This document shows positions 32,561 to 43,045 of a stretch of DNA of 64,000 nt, in pieces. Every line of letters begins with the position of its first letter. Within the stretch, counting starts at the first letter, position 1. Origin of the DNA: Algoriphagus formosus (GTDB taxonomy: Bacteria; Bacteroidota; Bacteroidia; Cytophagales; Cyclobacteriaceae); assembly GCF_002807035.1 (NCBI RefSeq), contig NZ_NIUC01000004.1, forward strand, positions 62,001 to 126,000, in the 5' to 3' direction. The position numbers were made by a program, and so were the translations under genes. A model generated the notes under the pieces. The model was not told the DNA's origin. It worked only from the letters and a program-made list of their open reading frames with translations, and made no database searches.

Positions 32561-33441
32561 CAATAATCAATCTTTTCCAGCGCTGCTTTGATTTTTTGTT
32601 TGAGTTCCTCGCTAGCCTCAACTAAGGGAAGTCGGACTTCTTCGCTGCATAGACCCATTTCATTCAAAATCACCTTCAATCCTACGGGATTACCTTCAGC
32701 ATACATAAGTGGATTGATTTCTAGAAGGGAGTATACAGCCTCTTGCTTTTCGGTAAATCCTCCTTGAGTGAGTTTTCGGAAAGTTGTTGGAAAGGCATTT
32801 GCCAAGACTGAAATCACACCAACTCCTCCGATACTTTGGATAGGAACGGTAAGCATATCATCGCCAGATATCAATAGGAAATCTTCCGGTTTGTTGGCAG
32901 CGATTTCCATGCATTGGGTCAGGTCTCCAGAAGCTTCTTTGATCCCGATGATGTTGTCGTGCTTAGCTAGATTCAAGGTGGTTTGGGATGTTAGATTCGA
33001 ACCGGTTCGACCTGGAACATTGTAAAGAATCACTGGTACAGGGCACTTGTCTGCGATTGCTTCATAATGAGCCTGAATGCCCGCCTGCGAAGGTTTATTG
33101 TAGTAGGGACTGACAGAGAGAACTGCATCGACTCCTTGAAAATCAGTGTTTTCAATCTCCTCCAGAATCCCTGAGGTATTATTTCCGCCAAGGCCATACA
33201 CGATGGGTACGCGCTGATCTACGAAGGAAACAGCTGCCTGCAATACCTGTCGCTTTTCTGCGGCAGAAAGCGTGACAACCTCCCCAGTTGTACCCAAGAC
33301 TACTAGGTAATCCGCACCTCCATCGATGCAATGATCGATTAGCTTGGCAAGCGCCTTCAGATCAATATTTTCATTTTTTGTAAAAGGAGTGACCAATGCC
33401 ACACCAGTTCCGTAAAATTTAGAGTTCTTGTCGTTTTGCAT
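32560..33441 (-). CDS. dapA: 4-hydroxy-tetrahydrodipicolinate synthase
   Basis: DapA joins pyruvate and aspartate semialdehyde in lysine and diaminopimelate synthesis. The 293 residues have the expected size. The Schiff-base lysine is K168 (NIIGIKEASGD), with Y140 in PVILYNVPGRTG and the TTGE loop at residues 51-54. All are diagnostic of the class I aldolase branch with this activity. It is the first gene of a three-gene operon with xseA and xseB. A TAnnTTTG box lies 9 bp before the ATG. Confidence 0.96.
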   Translation of the reverse strand: MQNDKNSKFYGTGVALVTPFTKNENIDLKALAKLIDHCIDGGADYLVVLGTTGEVVTLSAAEKRQVLQAAVSFVDQRVPIVYGLGGNNTSGILEEIENTDFQGVDAVLSVSPYYNKPSQAGIQAHYEAIADKCPVPVILYNVPGRTGSNLTSQTTLNLAKHDNIIGIKEASGDLTQCMEIAANKPEDFLLISGDDMLTVPIQSIGGVGVISVLANAFPTTFRKLTQGGFTEKQEAVYSLLEINPLMYAEGNPVGLKVILNEMGLCSEEVRLPLVEASEELKQKIKAALEKIDY

Positions 33442-33449
33442 ATTAGATG

Positions 33450-33457
33450 CAAAGATA
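33450..33457 (-). promoter_or_regulatory. -7 promoter box of the dapA operon
   Basis: TATCTTTG on the minus strand (complement of CAAAGATA) fits TAnnTTTG. Its closeness to the ATG implies a very short leader. Confidence 0.45.
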
Positions 33458-33600
33458 AGGGTCTAGAGGCTTTTTGAGTTCCGTTGATAAAAAATGCTTC
33501 GCGAAATATAGCCTCGTGCCTCGGCTGAAATATGCTCTCCTTCGTCGAGCGATATATGACTTCGTCGAAATATGCTTAGCGAGAGCCGAAAAATCGGAGG

Positions 33601-33619
33601 CCTGCTTGCAGCAGGCAAG
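33601..33619. repeat. Short GC-rich palindrome
   Basis: CCTGCTTGCAGCAGGCAAG pairs CTTGC with GCAAG. It is related to the palindromes at 9398, 36395 and 36470. Confidence 0.4.
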
Positions 33620-33686
33620 TTCGACATTCAGTGTTCATCATTCGATATTAAGACGATTAGAAAAACCTGGTAATCAAAATTTAAAA

Positions 33687-33750
33687 TTCGGTTCAATCGG
33701 AGAAAATACAACGTACATCGTAATTCGTAACTCGTCAAATCAGATTCGTC
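33687..33750. repeat. 64-bp direct repeat, copy a (before the marC-family gene)
   Basis: It matches 34670-34733 at 53 of 64 positions with no gaps. The two copies flank the MarC-family gene. Confidence 0.65.
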
Positions 33751-33755
33751 TTTGT

Positions 33756-33883
33756 CTTGCTGGGACTGGATATTCATTTCTTTGTTATATAGTGGGGCCA
33801 GCGCTTGGTGACTAGGTCCTATTGAAATCCCCGGGTTGTACCCGGGGCTGTTACAAGCCGTGCATTCAGCACTCTTTTTTCAA
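33756..33883. repeat. Degenerate dispersed repeat, copy 1
   Basis: It starts CTTGCTGGGACTG and ends TTCAGCACT...TTTTTTCAA, in common with 36285-36446. The central hairpin is CCCCGGG-TTGTA-CCCGGGG. Confidence 0.55.
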
Positions 33884-33959
33884 TACTGTAATTATCAAAA
33901 ATATTTCGCGAAGCTTACTTCGTCTTAGGTAAATGTTTTTTGCACTTGTTGACGAATAG

Positions 33960-34592
33960 TTACTTAATCATTTCCATGATTATTGGTTTTAGTCCGCTAA
34001 AAAAGAATTCTACTGCTATGACCATAACAATCAATCCCATTAGTCTCATCATCACATTATTTCCCGTCTCTCCCAAGAATTTTATGATTTTGGAAGAGCT
34101 GTAAAGAATAATAAATGTCAAAGTGATGACCAGTAGAATGGTAGAAATCAAAACTATTTTAAGTCCAATGGTATTTGCATCTTCCATCAAGACAATGGCG
34201 TTAGTCAAAGCTCCTGGTCCGCAAATCATGGGAATGGCTAATGGAGTAATCGAAATATCATTCACATAGGTTTTGATTTCTGATTCTTTTACTTTGACCT
34301 TGCCTAGTCTCGCCTGCAACATATCCATTCCCATCAGAAAGAAGATGACCCCACCTACGATTCGAAAACTATTTACGGAGATTCCGAAAAAATTGAATAA
34401 TAATTGACCAGAGAAGGCAAAAATCACAATGGTGACAAAAGAGACAATAGAAGCCTTTTTAGCTGTATTGGTCCTTTCTTGTTCATTCAATTCAGCTGTC
34501 ATAGTCATAAAAATCGGCATGGTGCCCAGCGGATTGATCAAGGTAAAAAATGAGGTGAAGGCCAGAAGTCCAAATGCAAATAATTCATTCAT
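33960..34592 (-). CDS. MarC-family integral membrane protein
   Basis: The 210 residues have six hydrophobic segments and the MarC signatures FFTLINPLGTMPIFMTMTAEL near the N-terminus and SITPLAIPMICGPGAL in the centre. The function of MarC proteins is unsettled; they are membrane proteins once linked to multiple antibiotic resistance. It stands alone, flanked by two copies of a 64-bp repeat, with non-coding sequence on both sides. The family assignment is firm; the role is unknown. Confidence 0.93.
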   Translation of the reverse strand: MNELFAFGLLAFTSFFTLINPLGTMPIFMTMTAELNEQERTNTAKKASIVSFVTIVIFAFSGQLLFNFFGISVNSFRIVGGVIFFLMGMDMLQARLGKVKVKESEIKTYVNDISITPLAIPMICGPGALTNAIVLMEDANTIGLKIVLISTILLVITLTFIILYSSSKIIKFLGETGNNVMMRLMGLIVMVIAVEFFFSGLKPIIMEMIK

Positions 34593-34669
34593 TATTTATT
34601 CTTTTTGAAATATTTGCCAACATTCGAAATTAAAAGAGTTACAAACAAGGTGTCGAATAAAATTTATTT

Positions 34670-34733
34670 TTCGGTTCAATTGGAAAAATTACGACGTAAA
34701 TTATAATTCGTACATCGTCAATTCAGATTCGCC
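34670..34733. repeat. 64-bp direct repeat, copy b (after the marC-family gene)
   Basis: Partner of 33687-33750. It includes the TAATTCGTA and CAGATTCG phrases shared by both. Confidence 0.65.
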
Positions 34734-34825
34734 ATGTTCAACTCATAAATGCAACACCTAATTTTTGTTTGACTTTTAAGGAATCGGACATTCATAATTA
34801 AAGAAATTCAAAGCGAAATATGCAA

Positions 34826-36097
34826 TCACTTTTCCCCACTCACACTTGCCAAGTTCTTTTTAAATAGTCCCAAATCCCGATGTTGACTTTTTTCTCCAAG
34901 CTTGACAGCTTTTTCAAAATAGGGAATAGCTTCCTTGGTTTTGCCCAAAGCTACCAACCCATCCCCCATACTATCATAGACATTGGCTGACTCTGGATTT
35001 TGCTCCAGATTATAAGAAAACAGAACCATGGCATGCTCAGGCTGATCTCTTCTGAGCTGATCGTAACCAAGCATATTGATGGTCGCCTCAGTAATCTGCC
35101 CATTCAAACTATATTTATACAATCCTTCAAGGTATTTTTTGAATTGCTCGGGTTCATACTTTTGAGCCGCGGATACAAGCTTTTTGACAGGGTCACCATA
35201 ATACTTGGAAAGAATTGAAGCGGAAATTTTCTCAGGTTCCTGAAGATGGAGATAATGCATGTAGTTGGATAGTAATATCATTTCGGAATCTTGTTGGCTT
35301 AGAATCAAATCGGTCAAATTTGAAATGCGGTGGCGCTGAAGCAAATTGACTACTTGCAGATAATCTACAGATAGCTTTGGCTCAAATGGATTTTTCATAT
35401 AGCTTTCCTGCTTGTGCTTGCCTCCCAGCAGAACTGCCGATGGAATTTCAGGGAAATCATAAAGCTTGGTATTGCTTTTTTCCCCTTTTGCAAACTCATA
35501 CATCACTTGTGCCTCTGCCTTTATACCTGCCGGTGCTTGTTGGAATCTTTCCTTTCGCAGTTCAAAAAACTCGTTGGCGATTTTTTCTCCATCCCAACCT
35601 TCTTGATTAAAAATCGTGATCATTTTTTCAAAACTTGAAGATTCATCCACAGGATCGATATAAATCATCCCCTCAACAGACTCGGGATAGGTAATAGCAA
35701 AATCCTTGATCAGGATACTTGCCCAACCGTGACCAACCAGAATATAAGGAGGTTCCAAGTTTAATTTTTCAAGTAACTTATTAAGTTGGCGGGTTCGATT
35801 TTCTGGCGTAGGAGATTCTTCAAATTGATCAGAATTCCCAATTCCGGCACGGTCATAGGCCAAAATTGGTACATTTTCCCCTAGGTTATTTATTACTTGA
35901 TACCAAGTGTCGAAACTTGAGGCGTGATTACTTTCGAGGATGACCAAAGGTTGGCCAAACTGCCTCTTTTCAATTCCATACAGTTCAAAGGAGATGCTTT
36001 TTCCATCAATTTTTGTCATTTGTCCCGACTCTTGACAAAAACAATTTACCGAGGAGACCAAAAACACGACTAACCAAAATGAGATTGACTTTACCAT
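34826..36097 (-). CDS. Secreted alpha/beta-hydrolase-like protein with C-terminal TPR, nucleophile apparently missing
   Basis: The 423 residues have a signal peptide (FWLVVFLVSSVNCFCQ; a Cys-containing end could make it a lipoprotein). A hydrolase fold (residues about 30-260) includes YDRAGIGNSD. The nucleophile elbow reads ILVGHGWASIL, with Gly124 where Ser is expected in GHSxG, and the usual HG oxyanion motif is replaced by ESNHAS. The C-terminus has TPR-like helices (ESANVYDSMGDGLVALGKTKEAIPYFEKAVKLGE). It may be a non-catalytic binding protein, or another residue may act. It stands alone between repeat-rich gaps. Confidence 0.82.
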   Translation of the reverse strand: MVKSISFWLVVFLVSSVNCFCQESGQMTKIDGKSISFELYGIEKRQFGQPLVILESNHASSFDTWYQVINNLGENVPILAYDRAGIGNSDQFEESPTPENRTRQLNKLLEKLNLEPPYILVGHGWASILIKDFAITYPESVEGMIYIDPVDESSSFEKMITIFNQEGWDGEKIANEFFELRKERFQQAPAGIKAEAQVMYEFAKGEKSNTKLYDFPEIPSAVLLGGKHKQESYMKNPFEPKLSVDYLQVVNLLQRHRISNLTDLILSQQDSEMILLSNYMHYLHLQEPEKISASILSKYYGDPVKKLVSAAQKYEPEQFKKYLEGLYKYSLNGQITEATINMLGYDQLRRDQPEHAMVLFSYNLEQNPESANVYDSMGDGLVALGKTKEAIPYFEKAVKLGEKSQHRDLGLFKKNLASVSGEK

Positions 36098-36284
36098 AAG
36101 GATTTGATTTAAAAGACGATACGTTATTAAATAACGTAAAAATTACTACTAAAAACAACTTCAACCGTCTTATTTTTAGTTAATCTTTTGATTTGTCAAT
36201 AGATTAAGGTTGAACAGTGGCTAGAAAATCTGTCGCCGCCGTTCGTGTCATCATGCACGGCATTTTTTCAAGGTTTTACTTTCT

Positions 36285-36446
36285 CTTGCTGGGACTGTTG
36301 TCCCATTTCCAAATCAAAGATTAAGAGCCAGCTTCGGGGTGAAAGGGAATCAATTTATACACTGGGTCGCGTCGTTTCCCCTTACACAGGGCTGCCTACC
36401 TCAGGTAGGACTATCATAAGGCATGCCTTCAGCACTATTTTTTCAA
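36285..36446. repeat. Degenerate dispersed repeat, copy 2
   Basis: It shares the ends CTTGCTGGGACTG and TTCAGCACT...TTTTTTCAA with 33756-33883. It carries an added CCTACCT-C-AGGTAGG palindrome at 36395-36409 that copy 1 lacks. Confidence 0.55.
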
Positions 36447-36469
36447 GCCTTCATTTTTCTAGAATATTT

Positions 36470-36487
36470 CCTGCCACTGCAGGCAGG
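36470..36487. repeat. Short GC-rich palindrome
   Basis: CCTGCCACTGCAGGCAGG pairs CCTGCC with GGCAGG. It belongs with the palindromes at 9398, 33601 and 36395. Confidence 0.45.
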
Positions 36488-36542
36488 CACGAACGGAGTG
36501 AGGCATATTTCAATTGTATTTCGTCGCTAAATAAAGGAATAC

Positions 36543-39107
<2,565 letters not shown>

Positions 39108-39109
39108 CT

Positions 39110-39742
39110 ATGACTCAAAAAATTAACCAGGAAGCCAAGATTGTAGATGCGGCATATAAGCTTTTTTTGGAAAAGGGCTTTCGTAGCACGACCATGGATG
39201 ATATCTGTCAGTCTTTGGGGATTAGCAAGAAGACTCTCTATCGCTTTTTCTCTTCCAAAACCGAACTGCTGGCAGCTGCTTTTGAAAAGCTAAAAATCCG
39301 AATGACAGCAAAAGTGGAGGCAATCGTAGATAATCGGTACATCGCTTTTCCCCTAAAGCTAAAATCAAGCCTCTCAGTCATCGCGAACTATTTGGCTCCC
39401 ATCAATCCTGAGCTGTTTGAGGATCTTCGAGAGCATGCCCCTGAAGTTTGGGAGGATTTGATTCTATACATTCAGGAATCTGCCTATGAACGCTTTCAGC
39501 GATTGATTCAGGAAGGGATTCAAAGTGGTCAAGTTCGTCCTAATTTGAATGTAGGCTTGGTGGTCATGCTCTATGCTTCGGCGGTGCAGTCACTTTTGGA
39601 TCCAAGTTTTCGAGCCAAATTCCCTTCCTCCATTCAAAAGGACCTTCAGATTCCGCCCTCTGATATTTTTGATCAGGCGATTACCATCATTTATCAGGGA
39701 ATTCTTTCCGAAGAAGCCCGACAGGAATTCGATAATGCCTGA
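39110..39742 (+). CDS. TetR/AcrR-family transcriptional regulator
   Basis: The 210 residues have an N-terminal HTH (EAKIVDAAYKLFLEKGFRSTTMDDICQSLGISKKTLYRFFSSKTELLAAAF) and a helical ligand-binding C-terminal half (about 60-205). No dedicated target gene is adjacent: metG follows after about 60 bp with its own promoter box, and ligA is divergent. Its regulon is unknown. Start ATG at 39110 follows a TAnnTTTG box by 26 bp. Confidence 0.9.
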   Translation: MTQKINQEAKIVDAAYKLFLEKGFRSTTMDDICQSLGISKKTLYRFFSSKTELLAAAFEKLKIRMTAKVEAIVDNRYIAFPLKLKSSLSVIANYLAPINPELFEDLREHAPEVWEDLILYIQESAYERFQRLIQEGIQSGQVRPNLNVGLVVMLYASAVQSLLDPSFRAKFPSSIQKDLQIPPSDIFDQAITIIYQGILSEEARQEFDNA

Positions 39743-39771
39743 TTAGGTATTAGCTTTTCCCTATCTTTGCC

Positions 39772-39779
39772 CCCTGAAA
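39772..39779 (+). promoter_or_regulatory. -7 promoter box of metG
   Basis: TATCTTTG fits TAnnTTTG, 22 bp before the metG ATG at 39802. Confidence 0.45.
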
Positions 39780-39801
39780 AACGAATATAGCTTATCACCT
39801 G

Positions 39802-41859
39802 ATGAATAAATCCTTCAAACGTCATACCCTTACCGCAGCTTTGCCTTATGCCAATGGTCCCATCCATATCGGACACTTAGCGGGATGTTATGTTCCCTCT
39901 GACATCTATGCGCGCTACTTGAGATCTCAAGGCAAGGATGTCCTTTTTGTTGGCGGGTCTGATGAGCATGGCGTCGCCATTACCATCAAAGCCAAAAAAG
40001 AAGGAAAAACGCCTCAGGAAGTGGTGGATTTTTATCATGAGATGATGAAAAAGAGCTTCGAGGAATTTGGAATCAGCTTCGATCATTATTCCCGAACTTC
40101 TGCCAAAATCCATCATGAGACTGCACAGGGATTTTTCAAGGATCTCTATGAAAAAGGAGAGTTTCTGGAGCAAAGTACGGAGCAGTATTTTGATGAGGAA
40201 GCCGGGCAGTTTTTGGCTGATCGCTACATCGAGGGGACCTGTCCAAAATGTGGTTTTGAGCATGCCTACGGCGATCAGTGTGAGAAATGTGGCTCTTCAC
40301 TCAGCCCTACAGAACTGATCAATCCCCGCTCTAAACTCAGTGGTCGAACGCCAGTGTTGAAAGAAACCAAACATTGGTTTTTGGATTTGGCACGCTATCA
40401 GAATTTCTTGAAAAAGTGGATTCTCGAGGATCATGCGCAAGATTGGAAAAATAATGTGCTAGGACAGTGTCGCTCTTGGCTAGAAGCTGGGGATGGCTTG
40501 CAGGCACGCTCTATGACTCGCGATTTGGATTGGGGAATAAAAGTTCCGCTACAAGACGCAGAAGGCAAGGTGCTTTATGTGTGGTTTGATGCGCCGATCG
40601 GGTACATCTCTTCTACCAAGGAATGGGCTGCTGAGCAAGGAAAAGACTGGGAGCCTTACTGGAAAGATGAAGAGACACAACTTCTTCACTTTATTGGGAA
40701 GGATAACATTGTGTTCCACTGCATAATTTTCCCAGCTATTCTAAAGACACATGGAGATTTTATTTTGCCGGATAATGTGCCAGCAAATGAATTCCTTAAT
40801 TTGGAAGGAGATAAAATTTCCACTTCCCGAAATTGGGCTGTTTGGCTTCATGAGTATCTGGAAGAATTTCCGGGCAAGCAGGATGTTTTGCGCTATGTTT
40901 TGACGGCCAATGCGCCCGAGACCAAGGACAATGACTTTACCTGGAAGGATTTTCAGGCACGAAATAATTCCGAATTGGTAGCCATATACGGCAACTTTAT
41001 CAATCGGGCTGTGGTGTTAACTCATAAATATTTTCAGGGTAAAGTTCCGTCACGAGCTGAGTTGACGGGATATGACCAGGAAGTATTGGATCAATTGGCT
41101 GAATTTCCTGCCAAAATCATGAGTTCCATGGATAGATTCCGCTTCCGGGAAGCCTTGGGAATTATGATGGATTTGGCGCGATTGGGAAATAAATATCTCG
41201 CAGATACCGAACCTTGGAAGACAATCAAAACCGATGAGGCAAGGACTGCAACCATTCTCAATATTGCCTTGAATATTGCTTCGAACTTGGCCATTGTTTC
41301 TGAGCCTTTCTTACCATTTACAGCAGCCAAGTTGTTTGATATTTTCCATTTGGAAGATGCTAATTGGACTAAAGCCGGTAAAGGTGAATTGCTTGTCGAG
41401 GGTCAGGAAATCGGGCAAGCTGGATTACTTTTCGAAAAAATAGAAGACGAAACAGTTGAAAAACAAGTACAAAAACTATTAGACGCTAAGAAAATGAATG
41501 AAGCTGAAAATGCACCTGTTGCTCCGATGAAGGAGATTATTACCTATGATGACTTCGCCAAATTGGATATGCGAGTGGTGACCGTTTTGGAAGCCGAAAA
41601 AATGCCAAAATCCAAAAAGCTCCTCAAGCTGAAAGTGGATACAGGAATAGGTCATCGTACGGTTTTGAGTGGTGTTTCTGAGCATTTTGAGCCGGAGTTT
41701 TTGATCGGCAAGCAAGTGACCATGCTGATCAATCTGGCACCACGAAAAATGATGGGTATCGACTCAGAAGGCATGATTCTGATGGCCGAAGACAAGGATG
41801 GAAAGTTGAAACTTCTTACTCCGCATGAGGGAACCGCAAGTGGGTCGACGATCAGCTAA
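39802..41859 (+). CDS. metG: Methionyl-tRNA synthetase
   Basis: The 685 residues include the class I signature [11 protein letters not shown] (residues 15-25; HIGH at 22-25) and KISTS (338-342) in place of KMSKS. The zinc-binding cysteines are C147, C150, C160 and C163. The anticodon domain is helical. The C-terminal EMAP/Trbp-like tRNA-binding domain (about 578-685: [28 protein letters not shown]) is fused, which gives a dimer. It charges initiator and elongator tRNA-Met. The gene has its own promoter box and ends at a strong terminator. Confidence 0.97.
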   Translation: MNKSFKRHTLTAALPYANGPIHIGHLAGCYVPSDIYARYLRSQGKDVLFVGGSDEHGVAITIKAKKEGKTPQEVVDFYHEMMKKSFEEFGISFDHYSRTSAKIHHETAQGFFKDLYEKGEFLEQSTEQYFDEEAGQFLADRYIEGTCPKCGFEHAYGDQCEKCGSSLSPTELINPRSKLSGRTPVLKETKHWFLDLARYQNFLKKWILEDHAQDWKNNVLGQCRSWLEAGDGLQARSMTRDLDWGIKVPLQDAEGKVLYVWFDAPIGYISSTKEWAAEQGKDWEPYWKDEETQLLHFIGKDNIVFHCIIFPAILKTHGDFILPDNVPANEFLNLEGDKISTSRNWAVWLHEYLEEFPGKQDVLRYVLTANAPETKDNDFTWKDFQARNNSELVAIYGNFINRAVVLTHKYFQGKVPSRAELTGYDQEVLDQLAEFPAKIMSSMDRFRFREALGIMMDLARLGNKYLADTEPWKTIKTDEARTATILNIALNIASNLAIVSEPFLPFTAAKLFDIFHLEDANWTKAGKGELLVEGQEIGQAGLLFEKIEDETVEKQVQKLLDAKKMNEAENAPVAPMKEIITYDDFAKLDMRVVTVLEAEKMPKSKKLLKLKVDTGIGHRTVLSGVSEHFEPEFLIGKQVTMLINLAPRKMMGIDSEGMILMAEDKDGKLKLLTPHEGTASGSTIS

Positions 41860-41883
41860 TCCTAATGGGAACAGATAAATTTT

Positions 41884-41917
41884 ATCCCGCTAGTATATCA
41901 ACTAGCGGGATTTTTTT
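41884..41917 (+). terminator. Rho-independent terminator of metG
   Basis: The perfect stem ATCCCGCTAGT / ACTAGCGGGAT (41884-41894, 41901-41911) has a 6-nt loop and is followed by T7. Confidence 0.92.
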
Positions 41918-42050
41918 ATTTTTAGTCAGTATTATGGTTTGGAAAAATTTTAGTCAGATATTCTTGATATCCAGTCTGTTTACACTATTCTTGGTACATT
42001 TAAAAGAGGAATTTGTAAGAACTTCGTATCTTCAATCAAAAGTATAAGCG

Positions 42051-42233
42051 ATGATCAAAAAGAACCAGTTAATAGAAACAATTGAGAGCTTTCCCGAAGA
42101 ATTTACCTTGGAAGAATTGGTGGACAAGTTGATTTTATTGGACAAAATAGAAAAGGGAAATAGCGATTCAATCGAAGATAATACCCTGAGCGAAGTTGAA
42201 CTCGAAGAAGAAATGAAAAAATGGTTCAATTAA
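42051..42233 (+). CDS. Putative antitoxin of a RelE/ParE-type module
   Basis: The 60-residue acidic protein (FPEEFTLEELVDKLILLDKIEKG... SEVELEEEMKKWF) is helical. It lies directly before a ParE-type toxin and overlaps it by 13 bp. That layout and size fit an antitoxin that wraps the toxin with its C-terminal helix. A DNA-binding domain is not obvious. Assignment rests on context. Confidence 0.7.
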   Translation: MIKKNQLIETIESFPEEFTLEELVDKLILLDKIEKGNSDSIEDNTLSEVELEEEMKKWFN

Positions 42234-42517
42234 GGTGGACCCATCAGTCGGTTAAAGACTTATCGGACATTTTTGAATACATCAGTATCGACTCGGAAAA
42301 ATATGCGAAGCGCCAAATTGTGAGAATTAAAGCTCGAACTCAAATCTTAAAGACCAACCCCATGGCTGGCAAAATTGTACCTGAATTGCCCCAACGTGAT
42401 TTTCGAGAGCTAATTGAAGGAAACTATAGAATCATCTACAAAATACTAAACGATAATCGCATTGATATTTTGACTATTCACCATTCCGCACGAGATTTAA
42501 GTAGAAGAAAAATATAA
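42221..42517 (+). CDS. RelE/ParE-family toxin
   Basis: The 98 residues have the family fold: WTHQSVKDLSDIFEYISIDSEKYAKRQIVRIKARTQIL, NPMAGKIVPELPQRDFRELIEGNYRIIYKILNDNRIDILTIHHSARDL. The strand-loop RELIEGNYRIIYKI is typical of ParE (gyrase poison) rather than RelE (mRNA endonuclease). The catalytic RelE residues are not evident, so ParE-like action is the better guess. It overlaps the antitoxin gene by 13 bp. A frameshifted nucleotidyltransferase gene lies downstream, so this spot may attract such modules. Confidence 0.88.
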   Translation: MVQLRWTHQSVKDLSDIFEYISIDSEKYAKRQIVRIKARTQILKTNPMAGKIVPELPQRDFRELIEGNYRIIYKILNDNRIDILTIHHSARDLSRRKI

Positions 42518-42624
42518 AATATTCGTGCCAAAAAGGTGAAAAATGTATTGTTTCCTATAGTCAGCTTCGAAATCTTATACTGAGCCTTAGCCACTTTGGT
42601 AAAGAATCTTTCGAAAAAATCGTG

Positions 42625-42949
42625 ATGGAAAACTTTGGTCTAAGCGGAAAATCCTACGAAATTCTATTGCGAATTTTTAGGAAATACCCTGCCCTTTCCG
42701 AGAGCAAAGTCTATGGATCACGGGCTAAAGGAAAAACAATGACCGAAGCGATTTGGATCTGGTGATTATGGACGAGCTTCACCGTAAGACTTTAGCTGAG
42801 ATTTGGATGGAGATCAATTCCAGGGATTTCCCCTAACTGTCGATCTTCAGGTTTGGAAAGAAATCAAAAATGAAAACCTGAAGGAACATATTCGTCGGGT
42901 TGGAAAGGTGTTTTATTCAACTGATTTCAGCAAAGTTATTGAGGAATAA
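42625..42949 (+). pseudogene. MNT-type nucleotidyltransferase gene with two frameshifts
   Basis: The start frame reads MENFGLSGKSYEILLRIFRK...SKVYGSRAKG, then shifts. The next frame gives SDLDLVIMDELHRKTLAEIWMEINSRDFP and the third LTVDLQVWKEIKNENLKEHIRRVGKVFYS to TAA at 42947-42949. GSRAKG...SDLDLV is the nucleotidyltransferase signature (GSxxxG...SDxDL). Both breaks lie in homopolymer runs (A5 near 42737 and C4 near 42829), and each is repaired by adding one base. It is a real pseudogene or an assembly error. In MNT/HEPN modules this protein is the antitoxin; a HEPN partner is not visible, though an open frame reads in upstream. Confidence 0.72.
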
Positions 42950-43045
42950 TAAACATTTGTATTGGGAAGTGAGGTATTAATCATTGCCCTTTGCCTATTG
43001 ATTTTTTTATTTCCTTTATCTGACTAAGAAAGCTATTTTTACCCC

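Larger units (their letters stand above)
33442..33959. other. 518-bp intergenic region made of degenerate repeats
   Basis: No real gene is seen; the plus-strand frame through 33474-33815 is repeat-derived. From left to right it holds a GC palindrome (33601-33619), a 64-bp repeat also found at 34670 (33687-33750), and a repeat shared with 36285-36446 (33756-33883) that contains the perfect hairpin CCCCGGG-TTGTA-CCCGGGG at 33829-33847. Confidence 0.55.
36098..36542. other. 445-bp intergenic region with repeats
   Basis: No gene. It contains a second copy of the dispersed repeat (36285-36446), which is interrupted by a short palindrome, and another GC palindrome at 36470-36487. Confidence 0.5.

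Noticed and set aside
32995-33018. GGTTCGA-like string resembling a tRNA T-arm
   Set aside because: It lies within the dapA coding region and has no surrounding cloverleaf.
33474-33815. Plus-strand frame of about 113 codons
   Set aside because: It runs through the dispersed repeat and the 64-bp repeat, has no domain, and its sequence follows the repeats rather than protein constraints.
41865-42047. Plus-strand frame after metG
   Set aside because: It starts inside the metG terminator and has no features of a real protein.
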